Positions 32,823 to 41,202 of a DNA stretch of 64,000 nt are shown one piece after another. The stretch is from JAICXG01 sp036825615 (lineage in GTDB: Bacteria > Verrucomicrobiota > Verrucomicrobiia > Chthoniobacterales > UBA10450), in contig DAISXY010000015.1 of assembly GCA_036825615.1 (NCBI GenBank), positions 1 to 64,000 of the forward strand, read 5' to 3'. Below the pieces are notes generated by a model. The model had not been told where the DNA came from. It searched no databases and was given only the letters and a program-made list of their open reading frames with translations. Position 1 is the stretch's first letter; every line of letters starts with the position of its first letter. Position numbers and translations under genes: made by a program.

Positions 32823-33332
32823 TCACTCAGTCGCGCGCTTTATTTCGAGGAGGTCCCGAACCCGCACCGCCGCCGGCCCTCTGATTGGGAAGTGCATCAG
32901 ATAAACCGGGGTGCCATCGATTTCTTCTTGCCACCCCCAATCGCATTTCTTGCTGCTGTAGAAAGTATTGAAGACAATTTTGCCGATGAAGCAGACTACC
33001 CTCGGCTTGCAGGTCCGAATGATTTTTAGCGCGCGACGGATTCCAACTTGCGCTTCTCCTTTTTTCAGCTCGGTCACATCCACGGTTGGACGATCTACGA
33101 GGTTGACGAAATTCAGCCGGTATTCCGGCAGGAATTTCTTGTCATAGATTGCCTTAAGCAACCGGTCGTTTTTCAGATCGTTTTCTGATTCCTGGAGTAA
33201 CCCGGCCCGATTCAACAGATACCAAAACATCTTGTTGTTGGAGAAAGGAACTCCGCGCCGAAAAGAGCCCGGATGCGGGTTAATGCCGACGAACAGGATT
33301 CGCGCCCGCTTTGATATCTTATAGGCGATCAT
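32823..33332 (-). CDS. MUG/TDG-type mismatch uracil-DNA glycosylase
   Basis: The product has 169 residues. The catalytic-site motif GINPHPGSFRRGVPFSN corresponds to the GINPG..S motif of the Mug/TDG branch, with the Asn that activates water. FVNLVDRPTVDVTELKKGE and the late MHFPIRGPAAVR (in place of the usual NPSG-R loop) continue the fold. It would remove uracil or thymine mispaired with G. It is convergent with the respiratory operon, with a 23-base gap. Confidence 0.75.
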   Translation of the reverse strand: MIAYKISKRARILFVGINPHPGSFRRGVPFSNNKMFWYLLNRAGLLQESENDLKNDRLLKAIYDKKFLPEYRLNFVNLVDRPTVDVTELKKGEAQVGIRRALKIIRTCKPRVVCFIGKIVFNTFYSSKKCDWGWQEEIDGTPVYLMHFPIRGPAAVRVRDLLEIKRATE

Positions 33333-33421
33333 TCGATCTGGAGCGGCAAGGAGGGATCTCTAACACGCGCTTCCGGAATTTGGCATCGCCGGATCGATGC
33401 AGCTCAACCCTCTCCAGCGGA

Positions 33422-34051
33422 TCACTGGATTTCGAAACGGCACGATGGGGCATCACCGTGAAGACAATTTTCTTTCACCGGGACACCAATGATGCGACTT
33501 AGCAAGGATTCGGCGATGAGGCACGCTTCGGGATGTCGAGCGGTGGCGGCGGTCAGAGGACAGCCATTGCCACAGATGAAATGTTTCCCCTCGCTCTGTT
33601 CGAAGGTCGCAGATCCGCCGAGATCCTTGAGAATACGCAAGGCTGTTTCGATCCTCTGCTTGCGAGATTTGCCTTTGAGCTCCAAGAGATGATTCTCGGC
33701 CACCCTTCTCCCCACTTCCCGCATCGCGGCGCGGAGTTCCTTCGGACTCAATTGTCTTGAAATGACGATCAGAATCAGGTCGAGAAGCACACCATAAGCT
33801 TTGGGAAAAATCTGCTCCGCTTCGGGAGTGAGGGCATAGGTTGCGTGTGGTTTTCGGAAACCGGGTTTGGTTCCGGACTGACGAGCAAGGCCGTCGCGTT
33901 CGAGACTCAAAAGGTGCGCTCTCACGGCGTTGTCGGTCAAATCCAGGACCGTGGCGAGGTCATTCACGGTTTGCTCCTTTTCCCGGAGCAGTTCGAGAAT
34001 TTTCCCGCGCGTGCTTTCGAGCAGGCGAGCGCGCCAGGCTGTGTTCTTCAT
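33422..34051 (-). CDS. SufR-like iron-sulfur DeoR/ArsR-family regulator
   Basis: The product has 209 residues. The N-terminal winged helix (TRGKILELLREKEQTVNDLA, DNAVRAHLLSLERDGLA) binds DNA. The C-terminal domain ends with four Cys (CGNGCPL..., PEACLIAESL, VKENCLHGDAPSCRFEI) in the arrangement seen in SufR-type sensors, where three or more Cys hold a 4Fe-4S cluster. Such repressors control iron-sulfur assembly and oxidative stress genes. No suf genes are nearby, so the target set is unknown. It stands alone behind an AT-rich promoter (34055-34090). Confidence 0.78.
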   Translation of the reverse strand: MKNTAWRARLLESTRGKILELLREKEQTVNDLATVLDLTDNAVRAHLLSLERDGLARQSGTKPGFRKPHATYALTPEAEQIFPKAYGVLLDLILIVISRQLSPKELRAAMREVGRRVAENHLLELKGKSRKQRIETALRILKDLGGSATFEQSEGKHFICGNGCPLTAATARHPEACLIAESLLSRIIGVPVKENCLHGDAPSCRFEIQ

Positions 34052-34278
34052 CTGCTAAAGCATATTAGAAAATCGCAATAAATCAAAATGGTCTTTGAGT
34101 TATTCGCGACGGCATGCAATGGTTCGATCGTGAGCACTCCTGATATTGCGATCCTGCGGGCCGGTGCAGGCCCCGGCCCTGCCGCGCCGACGGGGCTGCA
34201 CATCCCGGTTTTCACTGGCTTGGGCGCCGAACCCGTCACGGTCGAGCCTGATGCAGCCCAGGGAAAGAAGGACTGACC

Positions 34279-34965
34279 ATGTTACACAGTATCCAAGAGC
34301 GTTACGGCGAGAAACTGCGCGCGACCGACGGCGAAATCGGGCACGTAAGAGATTTCTACCTCGATGATAAGAATGACTGGGCGGTGCGGTATGTCGTTGC
34401 TGATACCGGTGGATGGCTGCCCAAGCGCCAGGTCTTAATTTCCCCGCACGCTCTTGGCCACCTTTATCCCAAGGGAAAGGTGCTTCTCGTAAACCTGACC
34501 CGAGAACAAATCGAGAGCTGTCCTTCAATCGACGAGCACAAGCCCTTGTCTCGAAAATATGAGGAAGATTACCATCGTCACTTTGGCTATCCTTATTATG
34601 CCGAAGCCTGGCCGTTATGGGGCCTGGCCGAATATCCGGTGACCGCGCCGCCGCCGCCGGAGGCCGAGGACGACGGCCGCTCCGGAACGGACTCACACCT
34701 TCGGAGCGCGCGCTTCATCAGAGGCTACAAAGTGGAAGCGAGCGATGGACTCATCGGTCACCTTGCGGATTTCCTGATCGACGGCAGAACCTGGAAGGTC
34801 CGTGACATCGTCGTCGAAACTGGGCCGTGGTTTACGGGAAAGTCAGTCAGAATTCCTACGGAGAAAATTTCAAAGGTTAGCTTCGGCGAATCCACCGTCT
34901 ACGTGGACTCGACCAAGGATAAAGTCATAGCTGCCAGACGAAAATACGCGACCCATAAACTTTGA
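34279..34965 (+). CDS. Two-domain PRC-barrel protein
   Basis: The product has 228 residues. Each half carries a PRC-barrel: GEKLRATDGEIGHVRDFYLD ... WAVRYVVADTGGWL and KVEASDGLIGHLADFLIDGR ... WKVRDIVVETGPWF. PRC-barrel proteins of this type occur in stress-responsive loci of soil bacteria and probably bind other proteins or RNA; no enzyme activity is known. It has no signal peptide. It sits ahead of the DUF488 gene and probably shares its transcript. The 227-bp gap before it shows no clear gene. Confidence 0.85.
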   Translation: MLHSIQERYGEKLRATDGEIGHVRDFYLDDKNDWAVRYVVADTGGWLPKRQVLISPHALGHLYPKGKVLLVNLTREQIESCPSIDEHKPLSRKYEEDYHRHFGYPYYAEAWPLWGLAEYPVTAPPPPEAEDDGRSGTDSHLRSARFIRGYKVEASDGLIGHLADFLIDGRTWKVRDIVVETGPWFTGKSVRIPTEKISKVSFGESTVYVDSTKDKVIAARRKYATHKL

Positions 34966-35012
34966 GTGTCGATGCGGTAAGAGCGCTGCCGGGGACAAGT
35001 AAGAACAACCAA

Positions 35013-35387
35013 ATGACTATTCGACTTAAACGCGCCTACGAAAAACCTGAACCGACCGATGGCACCCGCATTCTCGTCGACCGCCTCTGGCCCCGAGGAC
35101 TAACGAAAGAGAAAGCAGCGATCGATCTTTGGCTTAAGGAACTCGCGCCAAGCACGGAATTGCGAAAATGGTTTGGGCACGATCCAAAGAAGTGGCGAAA
35201 CTTCCGCAGTCGGTATCGGACGGAGCTAAAACAGCAGAGCGCCGCGCTCCAGTTGATCAAGAGCAAGGCTAAAGACGGAGTGGTGACTCTGATCTACGCA
35301 GCGCGCGATCAAAAACACAACGAAGCCGTCATTCTGCAACAGTTGCTGACGAATCCGAGGAACGCCACGGCCGCAGAAGGCGACTAG
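35013..35387 (+). CDS. DUF488 family protein (YeaO-like)
   Basis: The product has 124 residues from ATG 35013; a TTG at 34962 is in frame but would overlap the PRC-barrel gene. IRLKRAYEKPEPTDGTRILV, then DRLWPRGLTKEKA and WFGHDPKKWRNFRSRY, are the standard DUF488/YeaO blocks. VTLIYAARDQKHNEAVIL closes the domain. The family is widespread and structurally related to small alpha/beta folds; its function is not established. Confidence 0.88.
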   Translation: MTIRLKRAYEKPEPTDGTRILVDRLWPRGLTKEKAAIDLWLKELAPSTELRKWFGHDPKKWRNFRSRYRTELKQQSAALQLIKSKAKDGVVTLIYAARDQKHNEAVILQQLLTNPRNATAAEGD

Positions 35388-35564
35388 CATTTTCTGGTTC
35401 GTGGATAAGAGGGCGACTGAGCCTCGCTCGCGGCGTCCTGCGCCGGTTTTCGCGAAGTGCGCGTGAACCATGTGCGCCAACGCCGTGAAGCGAGCCCGGG
35501 AAAAAGTTGGCGATGGCGCGGGCGCGATCACCAACACGCGAGCGCGTGTGCTTCCCAGACATCA

Positions 35565-35650
35565 ACGCAGAGGGCGCGGAGAGCGCAGAGCTACGCAGAG
35601 ATCCAATAAAGATGGCTCTGCCCCCGCGGCGCTCTCTGCGTCTCTGGGTT
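35565..35650. repeat. Inverted repeat CGCAGAG...CTCTGCG in a 396-bp non-coding gap
   Basis: Purine-rich CGCAGAG units (around 35567-35602) are mirrored by CTCTCTGCGTCTCTGG at ~35630-35648, forming a long imperfect hairpin. The motif type is common as a dispersed repeat in environmental genomes. Nothing else convincing is seen in 35388-35783. Confidence 0.5.
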
Positions 35651-35783
35651 AAAAACTCAAATCGCATTGGGCCGGCGCCGGAATACTCGGCTGCCCGCCA
35701 CCGTTCCACTAAAGGAGCTTCTGACAACAAAGTGCTAACTGCACAGTCTGTAAAAGCATACAAAGCTCCGCGGCCGGAGGCAC

Positions 35784-36083
35784 CTAATCGTATCTGACTC
35801 CGCGGGTCACATCACGCGGGACGATCACGCCGGCCAGCTTATCCCACGCGACACGCGCGGCGTCGCGGGCGTCTTCCCAGGGAAGAACCGGCTGATGCTT
35901 TTGGTAATCACGCGCGAGATCGGCTTCAACCTCTTCGAATTTTTTATCGGGATGCTTGTGGAAACCTTCACACCCGGTGTGATACGCCGGCGCGTAATGT
36001 TCGTAAGTATGCCCCCGCTTCGCGAAGGGCTGCTCGTGATGATGTTCGCGCCAATATTTTTCTTCTTCTGTATTCGTTCTCAT
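35784..36083 (-). CDS. Small conserved stress-associated protein of unknown function
   Basis: The product has 99 residues from ATG 36083. TEEEKYWREHHHEQPFAKRG, then YEHYAPAYHTGCEGF, KFEEVEADLARDYQKH and LPWEDARDAARVAWDKL match a hydrophilic family found next to envelope and stress genes in soil bacteria. ATG 36119 is a 12-residue longer alternative whose ATGA overlaps the L,D-transpeptidase stop, which would imply coupling. Function is not established. Confidence 0.72.
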   Translation of the reverse strand: MRTNTEEEKYWREHHHEQPFAKRGHTYEHYAPAYHTGCEGFHKHPDKKFEEVEADLARDYQKHQPVLPWEDARDAARVAWDKLAGVIVPRDVTRGVRYD

Positions 36084-36115
36084 TAACTGCTGTCCTTTTT
36101 CTTTCACTTTCAAAA

Positions 36116-37069
36116 TCATTTCACCGGCGAGGCTGCATCGGCCCGCGGCACAATCGGAAACGGCACTACGCTCATGGTATCGCCCGGTTGCAGTGCGCTT
36201 TGTGCGAAATCGCGAAATGCAGGTGCGACCATGATATGCGAACGCAAAGCCGCGAGTAGCTTTTCCGTTTCAACCGCGTCGCGACCGACCCCCAGCCAGC
36301 GATTCTGGTTATTCTCGCGTCCGAGGTAACTAAAGACGGCGGTCGGGAAGTTGTAGCTTCCCTGCATTTCAAAACGGGCGCGACCAATCGGTTCGCCATT
36401 CCGAAAGACGACGATTTGTTGATCGGCTTCACTGATCACGATGCTTATCGGCCCCGTGAGCGCGCGCTCAGGATGCCACCGGAAATCGAGTCCGCTTAGT
36501 TTTTCCAGCTTCAGGTTTTTCATCCTCGCCGGCATCGCCATGAGCGGGCCGGGATGTGTCACCAAGGCGGAATCCGAGGATTCATTCGCGACCACCACGG
36601 TCGTGCCGACCTTGGTCACGCCGAAAAGCAGTTGCGAAAATTCCTTGGGCAGGCGGATGCATCCATGGGAATCGGGATAGCCCGGGAGTTTTCCGCCATG
36701 TAGAGCGATCCCGCTCCAGGTCAGCCGTTCCATGAAAGGCATGGCCGCTCCTTTGTAGATGTTCGAGTAATGTCTCTTCTGCTTCTCGAGCAGGGTGAAG
36801 ACGCCAGTCGGCGTGCGATGTCCGGCGCGACCAGAGCTGATCGCAGTTCGCCCAATCAGAACGCCATTGCGATAAACATAAGCCTGCTGTTCGGGCAGAC
36901 TGATGACCACGAGCACCGGTCCATTGGGCGAGGTCTGCGGGTGCCACGTGTATTCGTTTGGGCGAAGCTGCGAGTGTGGCGCGGCCGGCGCGCCGAGGGC
37001 GAAGTCCAACGCGATGGCTGCACACAGGAACACTGCGGCGCGCACTTTCTTTGATCCGCATTGCGCCAT
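36116..37069 (-). CDS. L,D-transpeptidase (YkuD), tandem-domain
   Basis: The 317-residue product has a signal peptide (VRAAVFLCAAIALDFALG). The first domain is a YkuD catalytic module: VLVVISLPEQQAYVYRNG, RTPTGVFTLLEK, and the active-site block ALHGGKLPGYPDSHGCIRLP with the nucleophile Cys. It forms 3-3 peptidoglycan cross-links or lipoprotein links in the periplasm. The second half (PISIVISEADQQIVVFRNGE, NFPTAVFSYLG) repeats the start of the fold but has no HxxCxR motif, so it is a degenerate duplicate. Behind the start lies a dyad operator. Confidence 0.88.
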   Translation of the reverse strand: MAQCGSKKVRAAVFLCAAIALDFALGAPAAPHSQLRPNEYTWHPQTSPNGPVLVVISLPEQQAYVYRNGVLIGRTAISSGRAGHRTPTGVFTLLEKQKRHYSNIYKGAAMPFMERLTWSGIALHGGKLPGYPDSHGCIRLPKEFSQLLFGVTKVGTTVVVANESSDSALVTHPGPLMAMPARMKNLKLEKLSGLDFRWHPERALTGPISIVISEADQQIVVFRNGEPIGRARFEMQGSYNFPTAVFSYLGRENNQNRWLGVGRDAVETEKLLAALRSHIMVAPAFRDFAQSALQPGDTMSVVPFPIVPRADAASPVK

Positions 37070-37092
37070 GCAGATTCATCGCCTCGATTCCG

Positions 37093-37118
37093 AATTAGTC
37101 AATATGTATTTGGACTAA
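37093..37118. promoter_or_regulatory. AT-rich dyad operator, 9-8-9 (copy 4)
   Basis: ATTAGTCAA, spacer TATGTATT, TGGACTAAT: arms invert with one mismatch, and the flanking bases extend the symmetry (GAATTAGTC/GACTAATTC). It lies 24 bases before the L,D-transpeptidase start and about 75 bases before the divergent small gene at 37193. Confidence 0.6.
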
Positions 37119-37192
37119 TTCGCAGGTGACCCTGATGCCAATGGCCCGGCCGCGGATTGTTTGAACTGGCGCGCAGAAGGAAAATCAACAAT

Positions 37193-37396
37193 ATGAATAT
37201 GGATAATCGCAACCTCCTCATGACCGCGGATAACGCCGAAATTAACTCCGTGATCACTGCGTTTCACAAACTGTCGGAACGCGGGCGCGCTGAAACAAAA
37301 GCGATTCAAGTGAGCTGGCAGGCGCAGAGAGTCTGCGAGAACGCGGATCGCGCTGGTCTCGATCCGCAAAACGACGAACGGAGGAGTGAATGGTAA
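37193..37396 (+). CDS. Small protein of unknown function
   Basis: The product has 67 residues from ATG 37193, with AAGGAAAA about 14 bases upstream. The sequence is hydrophilic and helical (NAEINSVITAFHKLSERGRA, ETKAIQVSWQAQRVCENADR). It overlaps the GNAT gene by seven bases, which supports it as a real coupled gene. No family is recognised. Confidence 0.5.
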   Translation: MNMDNRNLLMTADNAEINSVITAFHKLSERGRAETKAIQVSWQAQRVCENADRAGLDPQNDERRSEW

Positions 37397-37671
37397 GCGA
37401 AGTGAACGACAATCCAGGGCAGCATCGTTTCGAGCTGCCGATCGCGGGCGACGAGTTCGCGGCCGCGTATTATCGCATTGAGGACGGCCGCGTAATTCTC
37501 ACGCATTCCGAGGTGCCGCAGCAATTTTCTGGTCAAGGCATTGGTTCCCGCCTGGCGCGAGGCGTTTTCGACGCGATCCGCGCCAGCGGCCGCAAGGCAG
37601 TGCTCGAATGTCCTTTTATGGCCGCGTTCGCCGCGCGTCATCCCGAATATTCAGACATCATTGAGGGTTGA
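37390..37671 (+). CDS. GNAT-family N-acetyltransferase (YjdJ-type)
   Basis: This is a short 93-residue GNAT. The acetyl-CoA loop is in HSEVPQQFSGQGIGSRLARG (Q-x-x-G-x-G/S), followed by VFDAIRASGRKAVLECPFMA and the end block RHPEYSDII, which define the small YjdJ/YidJ-like group. The substrate is unknown. It overlaps the preceding small gene. Confidence 0.85.
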   Translation: MVSEVNDNPGQHRFELPIAGDEFAAAYYRIEDGRVILTHSEVPQQFSGQGIGSRLARGVFDAIRASGRKAVLECPFMAAFAARHPEYSDIIEG

Positions 37672-37799
37672 TCCCACGAACGCTTCGAAAACCTGGTCAG
37701 TTAGCGTGGGAGCTTTTTTAGTTTGAATCGGAAGCCACATGTAGCAATCGCAAATCGTCAGGCGAGCACCCTGGTTAGGCCAGCACGGATACGTTCTCC

Positions 37800-38699
37800 T
37801 CAAGCAAACAGACTTGTGTACGCGTGTTCAGTGATAGCGACGACGGCGGGATGTTTGAGCTGGCGCGCGGCGGTAATCGCGTAGAAGTCGCTTCCGCACT
37901 CTTCCACTTTGGCGATGACCCTTAAGCCATAATGTTTCAGCGCGGCACGATGCACGACCGTGTGCACGACTGTAAAGCCACGTCCCGCGCTGGATAAAAT
38001 CTCCATCAGCCCTGAGTCTTCGTACTCGCCAATGACGCGCGGGCGAATGCGTTGCCTGTCGAACCACGTCTCCAGCGGCGCCCGCATGCCCATGTTCTCG
38101 CTCGGCAGCAATGCAGTAGCGCCGTTAAGTGACTGCGGAAAATTGCGGCGCAGCCTGGCCGCGAGCGACGGCACTGCGCAAAACGTGATACCTGACCGGC
38201 CGAGCCGATGATTAAAGACTTTGGCCTTTAGGCTACTTGAGGCGGGCTCGTCGGCGAGCACAATATCGAGCCGGTGCACCTGAAGTTGATTGACCAGTGG
38301 CCCGATCTCTCCTTCGCGGCAAATGAGGTGAATCAACGGGTCGAAGCGGAAAAGGGCCTTGAATATTTCGAAGGCGATCAACCTCGGAAACGCGTCGGTC
38401 AATCCAACATTAAGCCGCAGCGGACGGTTCGCTGGACGCTGTCTGACTGCATTCATTAATTCACGCCCGGTAGAAAAAATATCGTCCGCATAGGCCACAA
38501 CGACGCGGCCCATTTCGCTGAGGATGAGCTTCCGTCCACTCCGCTTGAAAAGCTTCTGACCGAGTGATTCCTCGAGCAGCCGAAGCTGTGCGCTGATCGA
38601 CGGTTGCGAGACATGAAGCGCCTCGGCGGCTTTTCGCACGCCGCCCTTTTGCACAACCATCCAAAAATAACGCAGATGATGAAAATTCAGGAATTCCAT
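37800..38699 (-). CDS. NhaR-like LysR-family regulator, paralogue 1
   Basis: The product has 299 residues. The winged helix (FHHLRYFWMVVQKGGVRKAA, EALHVSQPSISAQLRLLEES) carries the NhaR-type HHLRYFW start rather than the generic LysR one. The effector domain (LNVGLTDAFPRLIAFEIF, LDIVLADEPASSSLKAKVFN) also follows NhaR, which in enterobacteria senses Na+/pH and controls nhaA, osmC and pga. It is about three-quarters identical by eye to the regulator at 41689-42594. The 28-bp direct-repeat element lies 25-53 bases upstream of its start, consistent with autoregulation and divergent control. Confidence 0.88.
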   Translation of the reverse strand: MEFLNFHHLRYFWMVVQKGGVRKAAEALHVSQPSISAQLRLLEESLGQKLFKRSGRKLILSEMGRVVVAYADDIFSTGRELMNAVRQRPANRPLRLNVGLTDAFPRLIAFEIFKALFRFDPLIHLICREGEIGPLVNQLQVHRLDIVLADEPASSSLKAKVFNHRLGRSGITFCAVPSLAARLRRNFPQSLNGATALLPSENMGMRAPLETWFDRQRIRPRVIGEYEDSGLMEILSSAGRGFTVVHTVVHRAALKHYGLRVIAKVEECGSDFYAITAARQLKHPAVVAITEHAYTSLFA

Positions 38700-38724
38700 G
38701 CCGCGAAATTACATAATCTAAAGC

Positions 38725-38752
38725 TATCAGCCTAATCGAATAGGCGTCTTAG
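38725..38752. promoter_or_regulatory. 28-bp direct-repeat element, copy A
   Basis: TATCAGCC-N8-TAGGCGTC followed by TTAG. It sits between LysR paralogue 1 and the divergent small gene at 38803. The same element precedes LysR paralogue 2. Confidence 0.65.
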
Positions 38753-38802
38753 CCGCGATCAATGCCGGAGTCTAAACTGCGGATGTAATCCAACACTCAC
38801 TG

Positions 38803-39099
38803 ATGATCGCTCTAAACTCTTCTTCTTCCACGAACGCCACCTTTAAAGCTTTTTTCGGCCCGACTGCGGGGCGGCCGCCACCGATGACGCGGGCGGAAAA
38901 AATTTGGAGCCTTCACCGGATCATCGTTGATCCGACTTCGGACGACGGCACGGTTAGGCGTTCGAAACGCGCACTGCTGGTTGCCCTGGCAACTCCAGAA
39001 AGGCGGTTCCGAGCAAATATACCGGGTCTCAAGGGGCGAACGCGCAAGGTAGCTCACTTACAACAATTTCCTTTCTCTGTGGAGGCGGGACTGCCGTGA
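38803..39099 (+). CDS. Hypothetical protein
   Basis: A 98-residue frame starts at ATG 38803, about 50 bases after the 28-bp element. It is hydrophilic and basic (RAEKIWSLHRIIVDP, RRSKRALLVALATPERRFRA). Its TGA overlaps the next GTG start (GTGA). I recognise no family. The case rests on position and coupling, so it is moderate. Confidence 0.35.
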   Translation: MIALNSSSSTNATFKAFFGPTAGRPPPMTRAEKIWSLHRIIVDPTSDDGTVRRSKRALLVALATPERRFRANIPGLKGRTRKVAHLQQFPFSVEAGLP

Positions 39100-39566
39100 G
39101 CAACAACCAAATCGATTTCGCCCAGCCATTCGAAAAAGTTTTGGCAACCGTGCTCTCTCTGCCAGCGGGTGGCAGCAATGCGGTCAGAAGCCGTTTAAGT
39201 AACGAGGCAGAAATCAAACACGTGATCCGTGGCCTGTATGAGGCAGCCAACGGTCAACACGTGGAAACCAACATCGGCCTTATTAGAATCGGCCCGCCCG
39301 CGCATGCTTTTCTGAAAACAAAACCCTTCAGCGCCACTACGCAGACTGACTTCTTAGTCGAAGCTGCGACCCGACTCATCGCCGGGCCGGCAATCTCCAA
39401 CGAACGAAGCGCCGCCGCGGGAAGAATCGACTGGAAAGAGCGTGGCGCACCGCCAAGGAGCGGACACGCGCCCGAAGCCATCGACTCCGGCAACGGATCG
39501 ACGCGCCGTCGGTGGATTCAATCGGCCAGAATGCCACTCGTAGCTTACGAAGCGTCAGTTCCATGA
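39096..39566 (+). CDS. Hypothetical protein
   Basis: A 156-residue frame opens with GTG 39096, with GGAGG about 12 bases upstream and a GTGA overlap with the previous frame. The N-terminal half (QIDFAQPFEKVLATVLSLPA, EIKHVIRGLYEAANGQHVET) looks protein-like. The C-terminal ~50 residues are rich in Arg, Gly and Ser and may be a frameshifted end. No family is recognised. Confidence 0.4.
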   Translation: MSNNQIDFAQPFEKVLATVLSLPAGGSNAVRSRLSNEAEIKHVIRGLYEAANGQHVETNIGLIRIGPPAHAFLKTKPFSATTQTDFLVEAATRLIAGPAISNERSAAAGRIDWKERGAPPRSGHAPEAIDSGNGSTRRRWIQSARMPLVAYEASVP

Positions 39567-39839
39567 CCAACCTGCCGATTCACATCGCGACGCATCCCTG
39601 GCCGAAGAGAAACTACTCAAGCGAGAGCGCTTGGGGGAATTAGTCTTTCCACCCAGCCAATCTGGTTCATCGCGAGCGCGCTCTCCTTGTTATCTCCCGC
39701 ATAACTCGAAACGAGATTGCGATGAGTATTGTGCAAGTGTCAGTGTCGTAGCCATCGCACTTGCCCTTGTCCTCGTGAGGAGAGGCAATCGCATCTGCCC
39801 TTATCATCGAAAGCTGACTGAGATAATCTCTCGCGGCAA

Positions 39840-40031
39840 ATGAGCGCGCGCGCGATGGAATCTACGATTGAGGCGTTGCTCACCGCAGGTAAAGCGTTCC
39901 TGGCGGTCGATGAGAGGTCTCCGGCAATCGCGAAGAGATTGGACGACATCAAATCTTAGGTCCAGACTCGAGGCTATCGTGAATTGCAGTTCACTATTCC
40001 CGGGCTGATGAATTCATTGCGACTGACTTAA
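39840..40031 (+). pseudogene. Fructose-bisphosphate aldolase class I remnant
   Basis: From ATG 39840 the frame reads MSARAMESTIEALLTAGKAF, LAVDERSPAIAKRLDDIKS and then TAG at 39957. It continues in the same frame with VQTRGYRELQFTIPGLMNSL to TAA at 40029. This corresponds to the N-terminal ~60 residues of class I aldolases (the TxxALVAPGKGxLAADES...GKR and YRELLFTTPGLG blocks). The catalytic lysine and everything after are missing. An in-frame stop plus 3' truncation mark it as a decayed copy. Confidence 0.72.
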
Positions 40032-40041
40032 AATCCTACTT

Positions 40042-40254
40042 ATGACGCACCACTTCAAGGTTGGCGATCACGTTGAATGGAACTCGGAAGCGGGCCGGGT
40101 TCGGGGAACCATCAAGAAACGAATTACCTCCCAAATCACCTTTAAGGGATACACGGTCCACGCTTCGAAGGAAGAGCCGCAGTATTTGATCAAGAGCGAC
40201 AAGACTGATCATCTGGCCATGCACAAAGGTTCTGCTCTCAAAAAGATCGTTTAA
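40042..40254 (+). CDS. HVA1/DUF2945 TUDOR-like small protein
   Basis: The 70-residue protein is MTHHFKVGDHVEWNSEAGRV, then RGTIKKRITSQITFKGYTVH, and EEPQYLIKSDKTDHLAMHKG. This is the complete hypervirulence-associated TUDOR-like (DUF2945) fold: a GDxVxWNSxxGxxxGTI strand pair and a final HK-GSALKK. The family is frequent in soil bacteria; its binding partner is unknown. It is probably expressed ahead of the kinase gene. Confidence 0.88.
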   Translation: MTHHFKVGDHVEWNSEAGRVRGTIKKRITSQITFKGYTVHASKEEPQYLIKSDKTDHLAMHKGSALKKIV

Positions 40255-40299
40255 GCAAAAAGCCGAAAGACATCGCGGCATCGTCCCGCTCAAGATTGA

Positions 40300-41202
40300 A
40301 TGATCGTAATCCTAAATCGCGGCGCCGGTCACCATCGGGAGGAGACTCAAGCTCAAATCGCAGAGTTGTTTCAATCGCATGGCGTCACTGTGCGGCTGCT
40401 TGTGGCGAGAAATGGCAGTGAAATCGCTTCGCTGGCAAAAGAAGCTGCGCAAAGCGAGGCTGAAGTGGTCGTTGCCGCGGGCGGAGATGGAACCATCGAT
40501 GGCATCGCTTCCGCTCTGGCGGGCACGGGCAAGGTACTCGGCGTCCTCCCGCTCGGGACCTTCAATTTGTTCGCCAAACGACTTGGCATTCCGCTGGATC
40601 TCACGGCGGCAGTTCGAACCGTGATGAATGGGCGCGTGGCCGCGATCAACGTGGGCACCGTAAACGATCGGGTTTTTCTGAGCAGGTCCAGCCTTGGGCT
40701 TTATCCCCTCGCCCTGCGGCACCGCGAACAAATGTTCCGGCGTTTTGGACGCAGCCGCCTCATCGCCCTCCTGAGCGGAGCCACGGCCCTCCTCCGCTGG
40801 GGCAATATCATGACCATTCGACTCACGACCGATAATAAAGAGCAACTTTTTCGCAGCCGGTTCGTCTTTGTCTGCAATAATCCGGAAGAACTCGATTACT
40901 TTCGTCTGCGCGGTCGCGGATGTATCGAGAGCGATAACCTCGCGATCTATCTGCCGCGGCCGCTCAGTCCGGCCGGGATTTTGCGGCTCGGCTTTCGTAT
41001 GCTCCGGCGACAAGCGCAACAATCTCACGACTTCGACATGGTTTGCACTCGCGAGGCACGTCTGGAAATCGAACCCGCCCGTGTGCCTGTGTCACTCGAT
41101 GGCGAGGTGGAAATAATGCCGGCGCCGCTGCTTTACCGCCTCCGTTTGGGCGCGTTGCGCGTTCGCGTTCCGGCGTCGCAAAGTCCCTGCGATGCCGGAT
41201 AG
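40300..41202 (+). CDS. Diacylglycerol/sphingosine-kinase-like protein (YegS/LCB5)
   Basis: The product has 300 residues. The nucleotide-binding loop VVAAGGDGTIDGIASAL contains the GGDGT motif, preceded by VILNRGAG and followed by VLGVLPLGTFNLFAKRLGIP, all diagnostic of the DAGK catalytic domain. The C-terminal beta-sandwich ends with VPVSLDGEVEIMPAPLLYRL. It phosphorylates a lipid alcohol at the inner membrane. The substrate (diacylglycerol or another lipid) is not determined. Confidence 0.88.
   Translation: MIVILNRGAGHHREETQAQIAELFQSHGVTVRLLVARNGSEIASLAKEAAQSEAEVVVAAGGDGTIDGIASALAGTGKVLGVLPLGTFNLFAKRLGIPLDLTAAVRTVMNGRVAAINVGTVNDRVFLSRSSLGLYPLALRHREQMFRRFGRSRLIALLSGATALLRWGNIMTIRLTTDNKEQLFRSRFVFVCNNPEELDYFRLRGRGCIESDNLAIYLPRPLSPAGILRLGFRMLRRQAQQSHDFDMVCTREARLEIEPARVPVSLDGEVEIMPAPLLYRLRLGALRVRVPASQSPCDAG

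Noticed and set aside
39631..39843. 70-codon frame before the aldolase remnant
   Set aside because: Ser/Arg/Cys-rich, no start signal, no recognisable motif; 39567-39839 is treated as non-coding.
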